DNA of 64,000 nt from Dicyema japonicum (GCA_011109175.1 RDEW01000027.1:515399-579398); one strand, 5' to 3'. Positions 33,461 to 44,049 are shown, numbered from the stretch's first letter. Numbers and translations: made by a program. Notes: generated by a model not told the origin, from the letters alone.

Positions 33461-35110
33461 ATGCCCGCCGCTTTATCTTGTTACAAATTACAAGAAAAAG
33501 ATAAGTTTATAAATTCCAGCGAAGATGGTTTATTTATAAGTAATATTACAAGCTAAATGCATTTATGACGAAATATGTCAAAAACGTGACAAGCTAGAAG
33601 CAATCTGCCTCTCTGGGTGTTCATTTGGAGTTAAAGCTTGTGAAGAAATCTCCAAGGCTGTCAGACAGTGCAAGTCGCTAAAAGTCGATAATTCATAATA
33701 TTCAGATTTTTGACATCTCCAACATATTCACTAGTCGTTCTGGGGAGGAAAATACGTTATCCCTAACCCACTTTAGTGGTGCTCTCTCAACACTCGAATC
33801 ACTGGAGGAATTAACCTTTCTGACAACGCCATTGGTCCCATAGCTATGCCTGCTCTTGAGGAATTCATTAAATCGCAAAATTTCCCAAAACTGAGGATTC
33901 TCAACCTCGGCAACACTGGCCTCGGACCACTGGGATCTGAGGTATGACTTGATATAACCATAGATTCTCTTTAATTACTGGCCAAAAAACATAGTTTGTG
34001 ATTTGGAGACCCTCGTAGTTTCGAGGAACAGACTTGGTAATGTTGGGGCTTCTCAGATTGCCAAAATCGTCAGGGTACCAGTATTCATGATTTATAGATT
34101 CTGGTGAAACTGCGAAATATTCAACTTGAGGGAAACTCAATATTTGATGAGGGAATAATCGCCATAGCAAGGTCACTATTGGAGGTGTCACAGTCTATTG
34201 AGCACGTGGACATATCAGACAACGTAATGCATGAAAGTGGCACTCTTACCTTCTCACTTGTAGTATTTGTGTGTGTATTAAGGCATTGGCCTGCATGAAT
34301 AAGTTAAAGTATCTCAATATTAGCGATAACTTTGTTCGCTCTGCCATATCTACTGTGGGATATGCTATCTCCCATAGTGGCCATAGACTGGACGTCTTCA
34401 TGGCTAATAATTGTCAAATTATGAGGGAGAGCATGGGAGAGTTTATAGATTGTATAATATCTGACTCTTCGAAGGAGGATAAACGATTCTCTAACAAAAT
34501 TGAATTGAATGGGAATGAATTTGGCTGTGAGGGGATACAGACTATAAAGAAACGGTTGGTTTATGAAGTGGGGTTCACTAGTGGACAGATTGGGTCATTC
34601 TCGTTTGTCTTGGTGTTACTTTAGAGAGGACGAGCTTGAATGTGACGAACCAGAGAAAGTACTCCCAGTCTTTGATCCTAATAATGCCCGTTTGTGTATT
34701 CTAAGAGAGTGTTTCTGTGTTGACTATTCGCAAATAGTCCAAGATCTGTGCAGTATGTAATGATTTAATTATGATAGACAGATTATTGGTGGACTTATTA
34801 CCACAATATTCTTATAGTCGAGCGGTAAGGAATGCAGAGTCCATTTTAGTGATGCCCAGGCTTATTAAGGTTGGGTTGTTAGTGATTGAAGTCTGAGGGT
34901 GAATTATTACCTGCAGTCTCTGCTGATGCCTTTTATAGAGTTGTCAGTAATGCTATCAGAGATAATGTCATTCCTGATCACGTTTTGCCTGTATTCCAAA
35001 TATTCTTACAAAAGTATATATTTTGGGTTAGTTGTAGGAATAGAACCAAGTTTATGATGGCTGACGACCTCTCAGAAATTGTCGGGAGATTCAGTAGTCT
35101 ACACATTTAA
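33461..35110 (+). CDS. Ran GTPase-activating protein (RanGAP)
   Basis: Stimulates GTP hydrolysis by Ran at the cytoplasmic side of nuclear pores, setting the direction of nuclear transport. The ATG at 33461 starts MPAALSCYKL. Nine introns of 22-25 nt (33528-33552, 33684-33705, 33942-33963, 34075-34097, 34260-34282, 34603-34624, 34753-34777, 34870-34891, 35014-35037) leave 480 codons. Blocks follow RanGAP1 in order: INSSEDAKCIYDEI, leucine-rich repeats starting LEAICLSGCSFG, FDISNIFTSR (the SDMFTGR-type loop), INLSDNAIGP, LVVSRNRLGNVGA, IQLEGNSIFDEG, LNISDNFVRS and ELNGNEFGCEG. A short acidic stretch follows (SEDELECDEPE), then a C-terminal helical domain. One A is missing near 33808. It is smaller than the human protein (587), mainly through the acidic region and tail. 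A SUMO-target site was not identified. Confidence 0.92.
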
Positions 35111-35449
35111 CTCTTTAATCGTTCTATTAATTATTCTTAATAGTTTGTTAGAGTCACTTTCTCGGATCCCGTAAACACTACTTAAGTTTTGCTTATGTCC
35201 CATTGGCTATTATCTTTTAGGTAGTTTCTTGTGTGTACGACATATAGACTGAGTATGATAGGAGAGGAGATTATCAAAAAGGTGTATCACTCTGTCAGAA
35301 AATCATTATTGCTCACATACGTAACTTGAGTCATGATTTTCTCGTAGCTAGAGCAGGTCCGCCGGTACTTTTTTCGATAAGACGCTCTATGTTGCGATTT
35401 TTCAAAGAGAGTTTGGGCACTTTGCTTTTTCTAGCTACATTTTTGAATA
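35111..35449. other. Intergenic downstream of RanGAP
   Basis: No gene supported. Confidence 0.3.
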
Positions 35450-35725
35450 TCTTAGGTCTTCTTGAAATAGTTTCTATCTCAGTCGTCCTCGAAGTACGCT
35501 TCCATCACATCGTTGGCAGGTACCATTGGATCCATTCTGTGGATAAGCCAAACAGTCCTCCCCTTATTGTATTTTCAAGGTGTTTGCACATCCGTCACTT
35601 TTGCTGATCTCTCTTATAGGTATCTTTAAAAACATACGTAGATGTTTTAAGTTTCCAATTTCTCACATTGTACCCGACCCATCCCCCACAATCATACAAC
35701 AATATAGGGAGAACAAATGCACAAA
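35450..35725 (-). mobile_element. RTE-like C-terminal fragment
   Basis: The minus-strand frame from about 35715 reads LPILLYDCGGWVGYNVRNWK, like PVLTYNSGTWG in the intact RTE-like copy. Another frame gives ALEMDPNGTCQRCDGSV. It lies between the convergent RanGAP and mL46 genes. Confidence 0.4.
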
Positions 35726-35746
35726 CAAATAGGCGTAATAACAGCA

Positions 35747-36521
35747 TTAAACGTCAATAATCATTCCATTGACAGATTCCCAGTAATCCTTTGACATTAA
35801 ATCTGACAGCTCTCTCTTGGTCTTCCACATTCCGTTAGTTCCGTTATTATCACGTGCCTTCAAAAGTGCCTTCATCACAAATATCTTGATCAAACATTCT
35901 GATACCTTACTTCCCATTCCATTTTCTTCAATGACGGTGTGAACGGAGTAAGGAGCATTTCCCATCACCAATGTCGCACGTGGATCAGGAAACAAGGATA
36001 GAAGACATCTTTCAGCGGCCAGGGAATAAAGTGTTACACAAACCTGTCGAAGGGTTTCTCTATCGTTATTCTCCACAGAAGGAAAAGTCACGTGGGTGGC
36101 ATCCTTCTCCTTAGTAATAAAGAACTTCTTAAAGGAATCAGTCACTTCAGTACTTTCTCGATTATAAAAAAATAAAAACCATTCAAGTTGTATTTTTCGG
36201 TAAACTCAGTCATCTCAGAATTCCATTGATCCTCGAGGTCCATGTTGGTGACAATCTCCTCAAACTTTTCCTCCTGAGTTTGATTACGCAATATTTTCCT
36301 AAAATAAAGGGAGGCCCAAACTCTTGCGCGGATTTTTTAATTTCAAAATCACAAAGCAGACTGTCATCAAGTTCTAGTCGTGCCATAATATTTGATAAAT
36401 TTCGCTGATGTTTAGTTGGCTGTGGAATTATTAGAGGACTCTTTTCTAAGCAAACCGCTGTCACTATTCTCCACTTTTTATTTGCCAAAATGCTACAACT
36501 TCTCCTCACGTGAGACAACAT
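35747..36521 (-). CDS. MRPL46: Mitochondrial large-subunit ribosomal protein mL46
   Basis: A Nudix-like-fold protein of the mitochondrial 39S ribosomal subunit. The ATG at 36521 begins MLSHVRRSC, a basic start fitting mitochondrial import. Introns 36299-36321, 36157-36179 (23 nt each) and 35885-35905 (21 nt) are removed, giving 235 residues (human 279). Matching blocks are WRIVTAVCLEKSPLIIPQP, LELDDSLLCDFEIK, NMDLEDQW, ETLRQ, AAERCLLSLF, MGNAPYSVHT, GSKIFVMKALL and MWKTKRELSDLM...YWESV near the end. No frame correction is needed. Its 3' end faces RanGAP across a retrotransposon fragment. Confidence 0.88.
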
Positions 36522-37180
36522 TTTTTAAATATAATAAAATAAATTATTTTTTGTTTTATCTATTTAAGACTCATTGGAGTTCATGGCTTCTGTGTGTGGC
36601 AAGACGTCCGAGGTTCCTCCGTGTAGACAAGACTTACTCTTATCCTACGGATTCCAGAAAATCCGATTGCAAATTTGCTAGGGCATATTCGTCTCAGGAT
36701 GGATGAGATGACACTAAAGCATTTGTGGACGCGCTCAACATTCTAGGTTTGATGGCAGTCAGCCTCTCACATTTTTGTGAGGTATGGGTAACAACTAGCT
36801 TATTGCTGCAATGGAAGTCACGTTGAACCTGAAGGAGTCGAGAAGCTATGGTATTTCTTTCCTTTAGCCTCCTTCACTTTTCCGAGTGAATTATGTTAGT
36901 AGGAGATAGAGAGTCGACGCATGCAGTGCCCATACTAGTGGCTTCCTTTTCTCGAATGGAAAGATTGGTCATAGCTTTCGTGGCACATCTCGTAATGTAA
37001 ATGCCATTTCCAATTACCACTCACAAGAGCCATATGCAGCAAAAAACAGAATTTCAGATGTAATCATCCTCAAGTTTTTTCGACTTTTAACATTTTTATT
37101 ATTGTTGGCAACCAAGAAACGAGCACGTCACCACATCACCAAACTAATTTTGTGAAGTCCTATTCGTAGAGGTTTAATAA
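36522..37180. other. Intergenic
   Basis: No supported gene. A reverse GGTGATGTGGTGACGTGCTC motif lies at about 37115-37135. Confidence 0.35.
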
Positions 37181-37184
37181 TGTT

Positions 37185-37390
37185 TTACTAAAACCTCCAC
37201 GTGGGCAGGATATGAAATTTTATTTAAGTAGATAAGAACAGTTATGCTAATTAATAAAAAGGGCCAAGACATTAGGAATGTTCCAAACTTCTTTTTTGAT
37301 TTGTGTCACTCGTCAAACCTGGAGGCGTTGTAGATGCGTGTAACTTTCAGTCACAATGAACAGCAGGGAGATTCGAATAAAAGAGTATCT
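37185..37390 (-). repeat. tRNA-derived SINE copy, diverged
   Basis: Reverse-complement body words: TTTATTTAAGTAGATAAGAAC, ACTTCTTTTTTGATTTGTGT, CACTCGTCAAACC and GTTGTAGATGCGTG, then GAACAGCAGGGAGATTCGAA at the B-box. Confidence 0.7.
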
Positions 37391-37429
37391 GAACCACGAA
37401 TATACCGGAAAGTGATTGAGAGTTAATTA

Positions 37430-37745
37430 ACGTCTAATTAAGGTATATCCAGTTCCTACGGTCGGAATGAAACGCATTTTGTCTAAGCATAACGTCCATC
37501 CATAGGGGAACCTCTCTAGTTGAGTTTGGAAGAGATAGATCTTTTGTGAATGTCGGTCGGGTATTGGTAAAATCAACTGACTACTCTTAGGGGTAAGAAA
37601 CACAAATCAAAACTGAATCCTCCACCGGGCGGTGGAAGATAGCAGTGTGGAAATCGGACCCCCAGCTAATCGCAACAACACTAATAATTATGTGTCTCCA
37701 GAGGGAAGGAAGAGAAATCTTCAATCACATGGCACCACATTAATA
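37430..37745 (-). repeat. Family B dispersed repeat
   Basis: GTATATCCAGTTCCTACGG, ATAACGTCCATCCATAGG, GGAACCTCTCTAGTTGAG and CACATGGCACCACAT parallel the copies at 25285 and 49150. Confidence 0.6.
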
Positions 37746-37880
37746 CAAATATTTAGGTTATCATCCTAGTTTTCCTATTTTTAAAGTTTCATAAATAAGT
37801 AAATAAAAATCAAATTTTAAAATAATTAATTTTATTATTTTAAATAATATAAATTCTTAGGTACATCGTTGGAAAGTAAA

Positions 37881-38340
37881 ATGCATTGGGATCCTTACAA
37901 AGTTTATCATCATACGCCTGAGGAATTGAGTTTGATGGCTAAACGAGCTGAACTCAGAAGTATCCGGAAGGAGCAGTTCAAGAAATTAGTATCCAGTCCA
38001 CTAAAACCATCTAACTCAACAATTGTATTATAAAATAAGCAGTTATAGTTCGATCCGGCCGCTCAGAGATATTTTTCAATGAGATGTGTCCCTCACGAGT
38101 ATTTCAGACCAACCCCCAAGGCTTTGATTGGGAGTTTTCTATTATATGCGTTGCCTGTCATATTCATCAGTTATAATCTTTATAAAAGAATAGTTTTGTT
38201 TTTTGTTTACTATAGAATGAAAATGACCGTAAACGACGAACAGGAGAAATTATGTCGAAGGATGTCCTTAACAAAACTGTTAACTTTACTAATATAATCT
38301 CACTAATTTTATTAATTATTTTTAGCAAAAAACATATTGA
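37881..38340 (+). CDS. NDUFB4: NADH dehydrogenase (complex I) subunit NDUFB4
   Basis: An accessory inner-membrane subunit of respiratory complex I. The ATG at 37881 begins MHWDPYKVYHHTPEELSLMA. Introns 38025-38048 (24 nt) and 38193-38215 (23 nt) are removed. The middle matches the family: AELRSIRKEQF, then FDPAAQRYF, EYFRPTPKALIGSF, one membrane helix (LLYALPVIFISYNLY) and a charged KRINENDRKRRTGE tail. The ending is uncertain. If 38279-38325 is a third, unusually long intron (47 nt, GT-AG, very AT-rich), the protein ends NKTQKTY at 38340 with 121 residues, close to the human 129 that also ends in Y. If not, the frame runs to 38581 with about 100 extra residues unlike the family. Confidence 0.85.
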
Positions 38341-38645
38341 AAAATTTATTAAAATAAAGTTAGTTGCTGTCCAAGGTCTCTATTATGGCCTGCAGGCATT
38401 GAGCACGCAATGGGGGTTACCTCTCATGATCGTGAATCCAATGTTCTGGAAGAGGCATCCCGTCATTTTAGGCTCACCCTTCCGCACTCCTGCAAGCCGC
38501 CTAATTGACCTGATAAACTCAGACGTGCTCAGGCCAATAACGCCAGACGTCTCAACCGGGGCCGTTCCCAGGGTGCCATAGGGGCAGCGGATTTAAGCCA
38601 TAGAGTTCATGTTATTAATTTATACTCACTTTTTTTCTCGATGTT
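38341..38645. other. Intergenic or read-through frame
   Basis: The NDUFB4 frame stays open to 38581 without family similarity. I treat it as non-coding. Confidence 0.35.
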
Positions 38646-38649
38646 TTTT

Positions 38650-39310
38650 CACATAGACAAGATCAACTGCTATTGATCACCGTGTTCTATTGACAGGGCT
38701 AAAGACCTCGAGCGAAGTGGCTTTAATTGATGGCAGATGCTTGTTTGCTGTGAATTCCCTTATCGCTCTAGAATTTATGAACATGAAAGAAATCCTGATT
38801 ACAAAAATGCAATGCGTGGATATTTGGATGTTGCAGCAAGACTTGACATTTTGAGTGAGAAAAAAAATGACGACTTATCGTTGAACGAATTGTCTATGTT
38901 GTTTTTCTCCTTAGTTAGTTAGTTTTTCTCCTTGAAAAGATAATATCGGGTTTCGAGGTCATAGAGACGAAGGAATTTCAAAGTTGGTGAACGATGATTC
39001 CTATGAAACCTATTCTGGAAACTTTTTGGCGATAATCAAATTATAATGTTGTTGTTTTGTTGGAAACTGCAGAATATGATGAATACGCGCAACAAGGTCA
39101 ACTATCTGTCTAATAGGAGCCAGAATGAAATAATCAATGATTTGATTAAAGAGACTGTCTTACACAGATACAAACATATTTGAGGTCTTCAATGTCAAAT
39201 CAGTCAAGTTTATCTTTGATCAGCCTAGAAAAGAAATTCCTGACAAGCGAGGTGAAAGAAGCTGTGGTACATACTTTTGTGGTGACATGGAAGCAAGTGA
39301 CTTTGTTTAT
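38650..39310 (+). mobile_element. Mosaic: hAT-type transposase relic between two pieces of the 556-860 repeat
   Basis: 38650-38700 and 39188-39300 repeat two parts of the fragment at 556-860. Between them, near 38945, a frame reads NIGFRGHRDEG and SGNFLAIIKL. Near 39080-39170 another reads NKVNYLSNRSQNEIINDLI. These resemble the RGH...NFLxLL...QNEI blocks of hAT/ZMYM-type (DUF4371) transposases. The frame at 38737-38922 is unassigned. All is broken by stops. Confidence 0.4.
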
Positions 39311-39382
39311 TGTTAATGAATTGAATCATGATGCAACTCTTGATCTTTTCATTCTCATTTATGACAAAGAGACCACGTGAGC

Positions 39383-40155
39383 AGTTTGAAAGTCAATTAG
39401 AGCTTAGGAACCACATGGGACGGTTCCCGAGTTGGAAGAGGTCATAAGCTACATAATTTTATTCCGTTTACTATTCGTTTCTACACTCCTCTATTTGATG
39501 CTAGACTCCTTAGGTCACCAAGGTCTTTGCCGCTTAATTGTTCTCTTTACGGACCTCTAAGCAACATTGAGAACTTCAGAAAACTTACTATCTAGACGTC
39601 AACTGAATCACTCCGCAGATGCTGCGAACTAGTCTTCTATCATGACATTGTTCAAGGAAATAGAAGTCACAAAAGTATTTAACGGTAGAGTCATCTCAAT
39701 ACTCCACTTTATTGTCATTGGGGAGATGAGACGCAGTCCTACATGAGAATGTTTTGTTTGTCTCGCTTCCAGTTGGAACATTCGGTTCCCTTGAGCCCTC
39801 TACGCTCGAATTCCGGTGTCTCTAGGAATCGGATTTCTACACGCACTGATGATCTCCAAGTGCGCTTATAGTTATTTGAGCGAATCTCGCTCTTAATCCT
39901 GGAAGGAATATCCACTCAGTTAGGGCTTCCGTATGAATCTTTATTCAGTAACAGACATTAGTAACAAATCATGCTCCTTCTGAGAGAGAGTGGGCATTGC
40001 CGTGGACGATGACCATACACAAAGCTGTGAAAATCATTTCTGTCTTCGAGTCGTGCCGCAATTGCTTTCCCAAATTCTTTGATGATCATTTTACTCATTC
40101 TCCCAATTTCTGGGACTTGACTAGTTTGAAGGTCAATTAGAGCTTAGGAACCACA
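39383..40155 (-). mobile_element. Decayed retrotransposon pieces between 33-bp direct repeats
   Basis: AGTTTGAA-N-GTCAATTAGAGC and the following 12 bases occur at 39383 and again at 40123 with one mismatch. Inside, on the minus strand, 39490-39550 reads LSGKDLGDLRSLASNRG (RTE-like end). At 39950-40130 the pieces KTEMIFTALCMVIVHGNAHS resemble the RLE-type tail. Confidence 0.5.
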
Positions 40156-40490
40156 GCCGGGTGGCACAGTGGTTAGGTGTCGGGCAAAAGTGGCTTAGGT
40201 CACGGGTTCAATTCTCGCTGCTGTTCACCTGGTGGAAGGTTTCACGCATCTACGATGCGAAAAGGGCTTGACGAGTGACGCCGTCATCAGTGGGGATTCA
40301 CTGCGGAACTGGATAGTCAAAAGGACATACACACAAGAAAAAGAAAAAACAAAGTGAAGAGCATTCCTTGGTTCGCCCTCAACGATTATAATAACTGTTC
40401 TTTACTTAATAAAGTGTGTGTTCTGCACGAGCGAAATCCTAGGTATCTTACGTGCTCATGGCAGTGCTTAATTATTATTTATTATTTCAA
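40146..40490 (+). repeat. tRNA-derived SINE, best-preserved head
   Basis: The A-box GTGGCACAGTGGTTAGG and B-box GGGTTCAATTCTC are spaced as in a tRNA gene (internal RNA polymerase III promoter). Then come GTTCACCTGGTGGAAGG, GCATCTACGATGCG, GACGCCGTCATCAGTGG, GCGGAACTGGATAGTC, an A-rich tract, and AACTGTTCTTTACTTAATAA. The end CATGGCAGTGCTTAATTATT passes into an ATT-repeat tail like that of the RTE-like elements. Confidence 0.9.
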
Positions 40491-40639
40491 ATCAAAAAAG
40501 TCAGCAATCCCTATATAAAATTACCCCTTTCCGTAAGATTATACTATTCGTAAGAGTTTGTTGATCCAAGCAATCACTCAGATTTTCCAAAAATAAGGAT
40601 AAAATTGCATATATGGTCAATTACGCAGATTGCTAGATG

Positions 40640-40805
40640 GCAGTCTAAAAGATTTTCTGAGAAAAATCCCCGTGGAGAAGGAGAATTTTATAATTTCTAA
40701 GAAAATAGCATCCAATTTTCGTCACGAGGGGGTGACCGACATCGAAAATTACGTTTGTTGGCCTCTTACATGTTAGTGAGGTCGGGGTAACTAACTAAGG
40801 AGATT
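40640..40805 (+). mobile_element. Retrotransposon 3' end (GVTN family)
   Basis: A plus-strand frame ends SEVGVTN and a stop within GAGGTCGGGGTAACTAACTAA. It parallels the ends at 16879-16960 (minus) and 29700-29770. Confidence 0.45.
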
Positions 40806-40963
40806 GCTCGTCCTTCTGGGTTTTCTTTCCCCTCTCTATTTTGATATCAACGATCCGATGATACGTGGGACTTTTTCCTGATGTTTTTACTTTTAATGGA
40901 ACGTCAATCGCCTCCAAAAACTCTATCAAAATACTGGAGATCACCTTATGACTTTCAGCAAAC

Positions 40964-41420
40964 ATGTCAGCAACGTCATTTCCTCCTCCAACGAATACTA
41001 AATTTGTAAAAACACCTCTTGGATACTACAAAAGCTATTTCTACTCAAAATTAAACCACATTTATACGCAACACGTTCAACCGACAATCAGCTACTGCTG
41101 TGCGGCATGGGGCACAAAACCCTATACGAACCTACAGAAAATTAACGTCTTCCAAGAAACAGTCACGAGGGTCCTACAAATTTTCTCTTCGCCATTGATG
41201 CCAACTCCGTTTGAACAACTTGCTAGGAGAACGGAAGCCCGATTGAAATCTCCAAAATTCCGAAAAGTGTCTCATTCACACAGGAAGTGCGTCGGCTCTC
41301 GGGAGGAACACCGAGAAAGGATGAGACGGCTACTTAATGAGATCGGGATCACCTGAGGCCACCCATTCCCTTTTATTATGTCAATGATTCTTGGTTTTAA
41401 ATAAATAAATAAAAACGTGG
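40964..41420 (+). mobile_element. Jockey-like element, 3' end with tail
   Basis: A 130-codon frame encodes the thumb and C-terminus of a Jockey/CR1-type RT: YTQHVQPTISYCCAAWGT, NVFQETVTRVLQIFSS, and the ending REEHRERMRRLLNEIGIT. The stop is followed by about 60 bases ending GGTTTTAAATAAATAAATA. The same ending with its tail is at 45990-46150 (minus). The tail abuts the next ORF directly. Confidence 0.75.
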
Positions 41421-41632
41421 CCTTTGCGGAAGCGGAACCAAAGCAAGTGAGTGTCTGTGTTATGTTTGAGGGAAAGAAACCAAAGGCTCCTGTTACACTT
41501 AAAACCAGAAATCCCGATGTCTCCTGTAATAAGTCCGTTTATCTCCCCTACAGCGGTCCCTTGTTAGAAGTGGACATGAAGCCATTTTACGGAAACTATC
41601 TTTCTGTACCGGAGACATTGTGCCCGACCTAA
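41417..41632 (+). CDS. Unidentified ORF, possibly truncated by a retrotransposon
   Basis: A 71-codon frame starting GTGGCCTTTGCGGAAGC immediately after the AAATAAAT tail of the Jockey-like copy. A 24-base GTGAGT...TTTGAG stretch near 41448-41471 would be an in-frame intron. The remainder (GKKPKAPVTLKTRNP, LLEVDMKPFYGNYL) has no family I recognise. The upstream part of a host gene may have been displaced by the insertion. Confidence 0.3.
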   Translation: MAFAEAEPKQVSVCVMFEGKKPKAPVTLKTRNPDVSCNKSVYLPYSGPLLEVDMKPFYGNYLSVPETLCPT

Positions 41633-42955
41633 GTCAGCTTTATATTTTTAAGTCATTTATGTATTGCCAGGATCACAAGGTTAAAAAGAGAGTCCTCAAC
41701 TAACTAACTGATCCCAAACCGACAAGGAGGTCGACGGGGACGGGTATTGTTTATGGACCCACCTTTTAATTCAAGTAAGTTTCAAGGTATTTGAATGGGA
41801 TTTTGTTTATGGACTGCCTGGTATGGTTTCTGTCTTTAACATGTTCAGTGTCATTCAACAGGATTTGTGTCGAGAAAGGAGGACTTGAAACTTTCTCCAA
41901 TAATTTTATGTACAGTTTCTCGAACGGCGGACATTTTATGATGAGTCATCGTATCCAAGTGGTGTACAAAGAAAAGTTTTTTTGAATAATGCCAATTTTT
42001 ATTACTCATCCACGTGTTAATTATCATCATAAACTTTTGCCACGCTACCAAATGTATCATCCCCTCTTGAAATATGGATATGGGAGCGTAATGATACCAT
42101 CCTACCAAATGAATCACCCTCTCTTGGAGTCGACAAATATCTTTGAATTCATTTCAGTGCTGCCAAATATTGGAGAAATCTATAATTTTCCGTTTGAACC
42201 ACGTTCATGGGTGTTTCAGCTTCCAAAATGACCCAAAATGTTTTGTAGGTAACAAATTACCATGGTAAAGTGACTGAGCCGATGAAAGAAGTATTAAGCT
42301 GATTCTTTCTTCCAAATTGTTTTTGAGACATTACCTGCACTAAGTGTTAGAGAAGGACGTCATTGCATCAACAACAATGTTATGGAAGCTTACTTCCAGA
42401 GCAGTAGTGGATACCACGGACGTCAACGCTACTCTCTCCCTATTGCAATTCACGAAGATCTTTGAACTGTAAAGAAGAAACTCGAAAATGCAGACTACTT
42501 AGATGTCCTTCGCCTTCTCAAGGAAAGCGTAAAGGAATCTAACATGGAAGATTGTCCACGAAGAGATAACTTTTGTTTAGTTATGTTTTTCAAATAATAC
42601 TTGAAGTAGTGATCTTCTGACATGAACTTAATATTCATTTTTAGTTTTTGCTTTTAGCTGCCTTAATTTTTTACTCAATAAATTTGTCTTTCTTTTTAGG
42701 CAACTATGGACCTTACATCCTGGTCCACTCCTTATTCTCATTTAACTTTACACAAACCGATGAACCACATCATGAAATTCTTTGCTATCCAACCAAGAAT
42801 AAATCTCCTTGATCCCTTCAAGCAGGTATAACAGTGCTAGTCAGTCAGGTGGGCAATTAGTCGGAAGATCTAGGTGGTGGAGTACCTACATTGCACGGAA
42901 CGTCTAATTAACTGCCAATAATGAATAAAAAATAACAAATAATTAATTGCACCAA
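41633..42955. other. Long stretch with unassigned frames
   Basis: Frames at 41791-41985, 41989-42231 and 42390-42590 (for example LPALSVREGRH, RQRYSLPIAIHEDL) have no known motif. CTACCAAATG-A/T-ATCA, followed by a CCTCTTG-type word, occurs twice, 45-50 bases apart near 42045 and 42100. No gene claimed. Confidence 0.3.
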
Positions 42956-42959
42956 TAAT

Positions 42960-43110
42960 AAATGGCAAAAATCCAGACCACTGTAACATCAAACTAACAA
43001 CTCACGTGATCTCCGCACGGTCCAAAAGAGACCTCATTTTGGCTGATGTTCCTCCCTCGAGCCCATACAAGCGTGTATCGACTGTATAACTGGATTCTCG
43101 TAGTCAGAGA
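42960..43110 (-). mobile_element. Jockey-like 3' end
   Basis: The minus frame reads MGSREEHQPKMRSLLDRAEI, then T and a stop. It is followed by the 3' flank that includes AGTTTGATG. It parallels 41290-41356. Confidence 0.6.
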
Positions 43111-43309
43111 CGTTTTTATTCCCAACGGGCCCGCTCCTCGGTTCATTATTATTATCTATCCCCAATTGAAATGTTACCGTGGAGTCAGGTGGTTCACCTT
43201 ATGTGATGGAGCTCAATGTGGAAAGACACTGAAAAGAACCATTTTCTTTTCCCCATCCAGTCGACCCGAATGTCTGCATGGTATACCTCAGTTCATGGGA
43301 TTAGGAAAT

Positions 43310-43655
43310 AATAATAAATAATAATAAAGCCTTTCACGAGAGCCATAGTATTTTATAGCTCCGCATAGGCAGGACACACACTTATTTAAGTAAAGAACAG
43401 TTAATTTTAACTAATCGTAGAACCAAGGAATGATCTTCACTTTTTTTTTCTTTTTTCTTGTGTGTGGGTCCTTTCTAGACAAATCCAGTTCCGCAGTGAG
43501 TATTCACTGATGACGGCGTCACTCGTCAAACCATTTGCATCGTAGATGCGTGGAACCTTCCACCAGGTGAACAGCAGCGAGAGTTCGGAACCCGTAGCCT
43601 AAGCCACTTAAGCCCGACACCTAACCACTAAACCACCCGGATTAGGAAATCCAGA
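43310..43655 (-). repeat. tRNA-derived SINE, near full length
   Basis: Complement of the full SINE. The head reads CCGGGTGGTTTAGTGGTTAGG (A-box) and TACGGGTTCCGAACTCTC (B-box with an insertion), then the complete body. At the other end the TATTATTATT tail lies at 43305-43330. Confidence 0.9.
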
Positions 43656-43794
43656 GGCCTAATAACATGGTCTTTATTGGAAAATTCGAATTTTCTCAAA
43701 TTTGTATTTCATAAATTTATTTATTTAATTTATCCATGAGACATTCCCTTTTGCTAATGGAACCTGGTTTGGGACACAACGTGTGCTTATACGT

Positions 43795-44010
43795 AACCTT
43801 CGAAAATGTGGGCAGCTTCAGCCTCGGACCCAGACCATGATTCTAGAAAGCCGAGGATCAGAAAAGAAGGAAGCGCCAAAGCATTTCGGAGGATCATTGG
43901 TTTCTCCCATTTTCTGTTGCGAATCTTTGGCTCACAAGCGGGCGACCTATTCGTCGTATCCAGTTATTATAGTCGCTGAATCATTCCTATATCGCATACA
44001 AGTTCATCCA
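43795..44010 (+). mobile_element. RLE-type retrotransposon fragment
   Basis: The nucleotide sequence parallels the minus-strand copy at 49870-50150: CTTCAGCCTCGGACCCAG, TTCGGAGGATCATTGGTTT and GGCTCACAAGCGGGCGACC. The copied protein region is the segment after WDATCVDT. Frames are destroyed. Confidence 0.5.
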
Positions 44011-44049
44011 GAACCAATGAAAAAAAAAGTCCACGCAGTTGCATAAATC

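Noticed and set aside
34104-34760. Separate small ORFs at 34104, 34271 and 34563
   Set aside because: They are consecutive exons of RanGAP split by 22-24 nt introns.
38737-38922. Frame beginning MLVCCEFPYRSRIYEHE as a host gene
   Set aside because: No family recognised. It is embedded in a mosaic of repeats, so I did not call a gene.
40146-40230. Functional tRNA gene
   Set aside because: A- and B-boxes are present, but the cloverleaf arms do not pair convincingly and the same sequence is dispersed with a long body. It is a SINE head.
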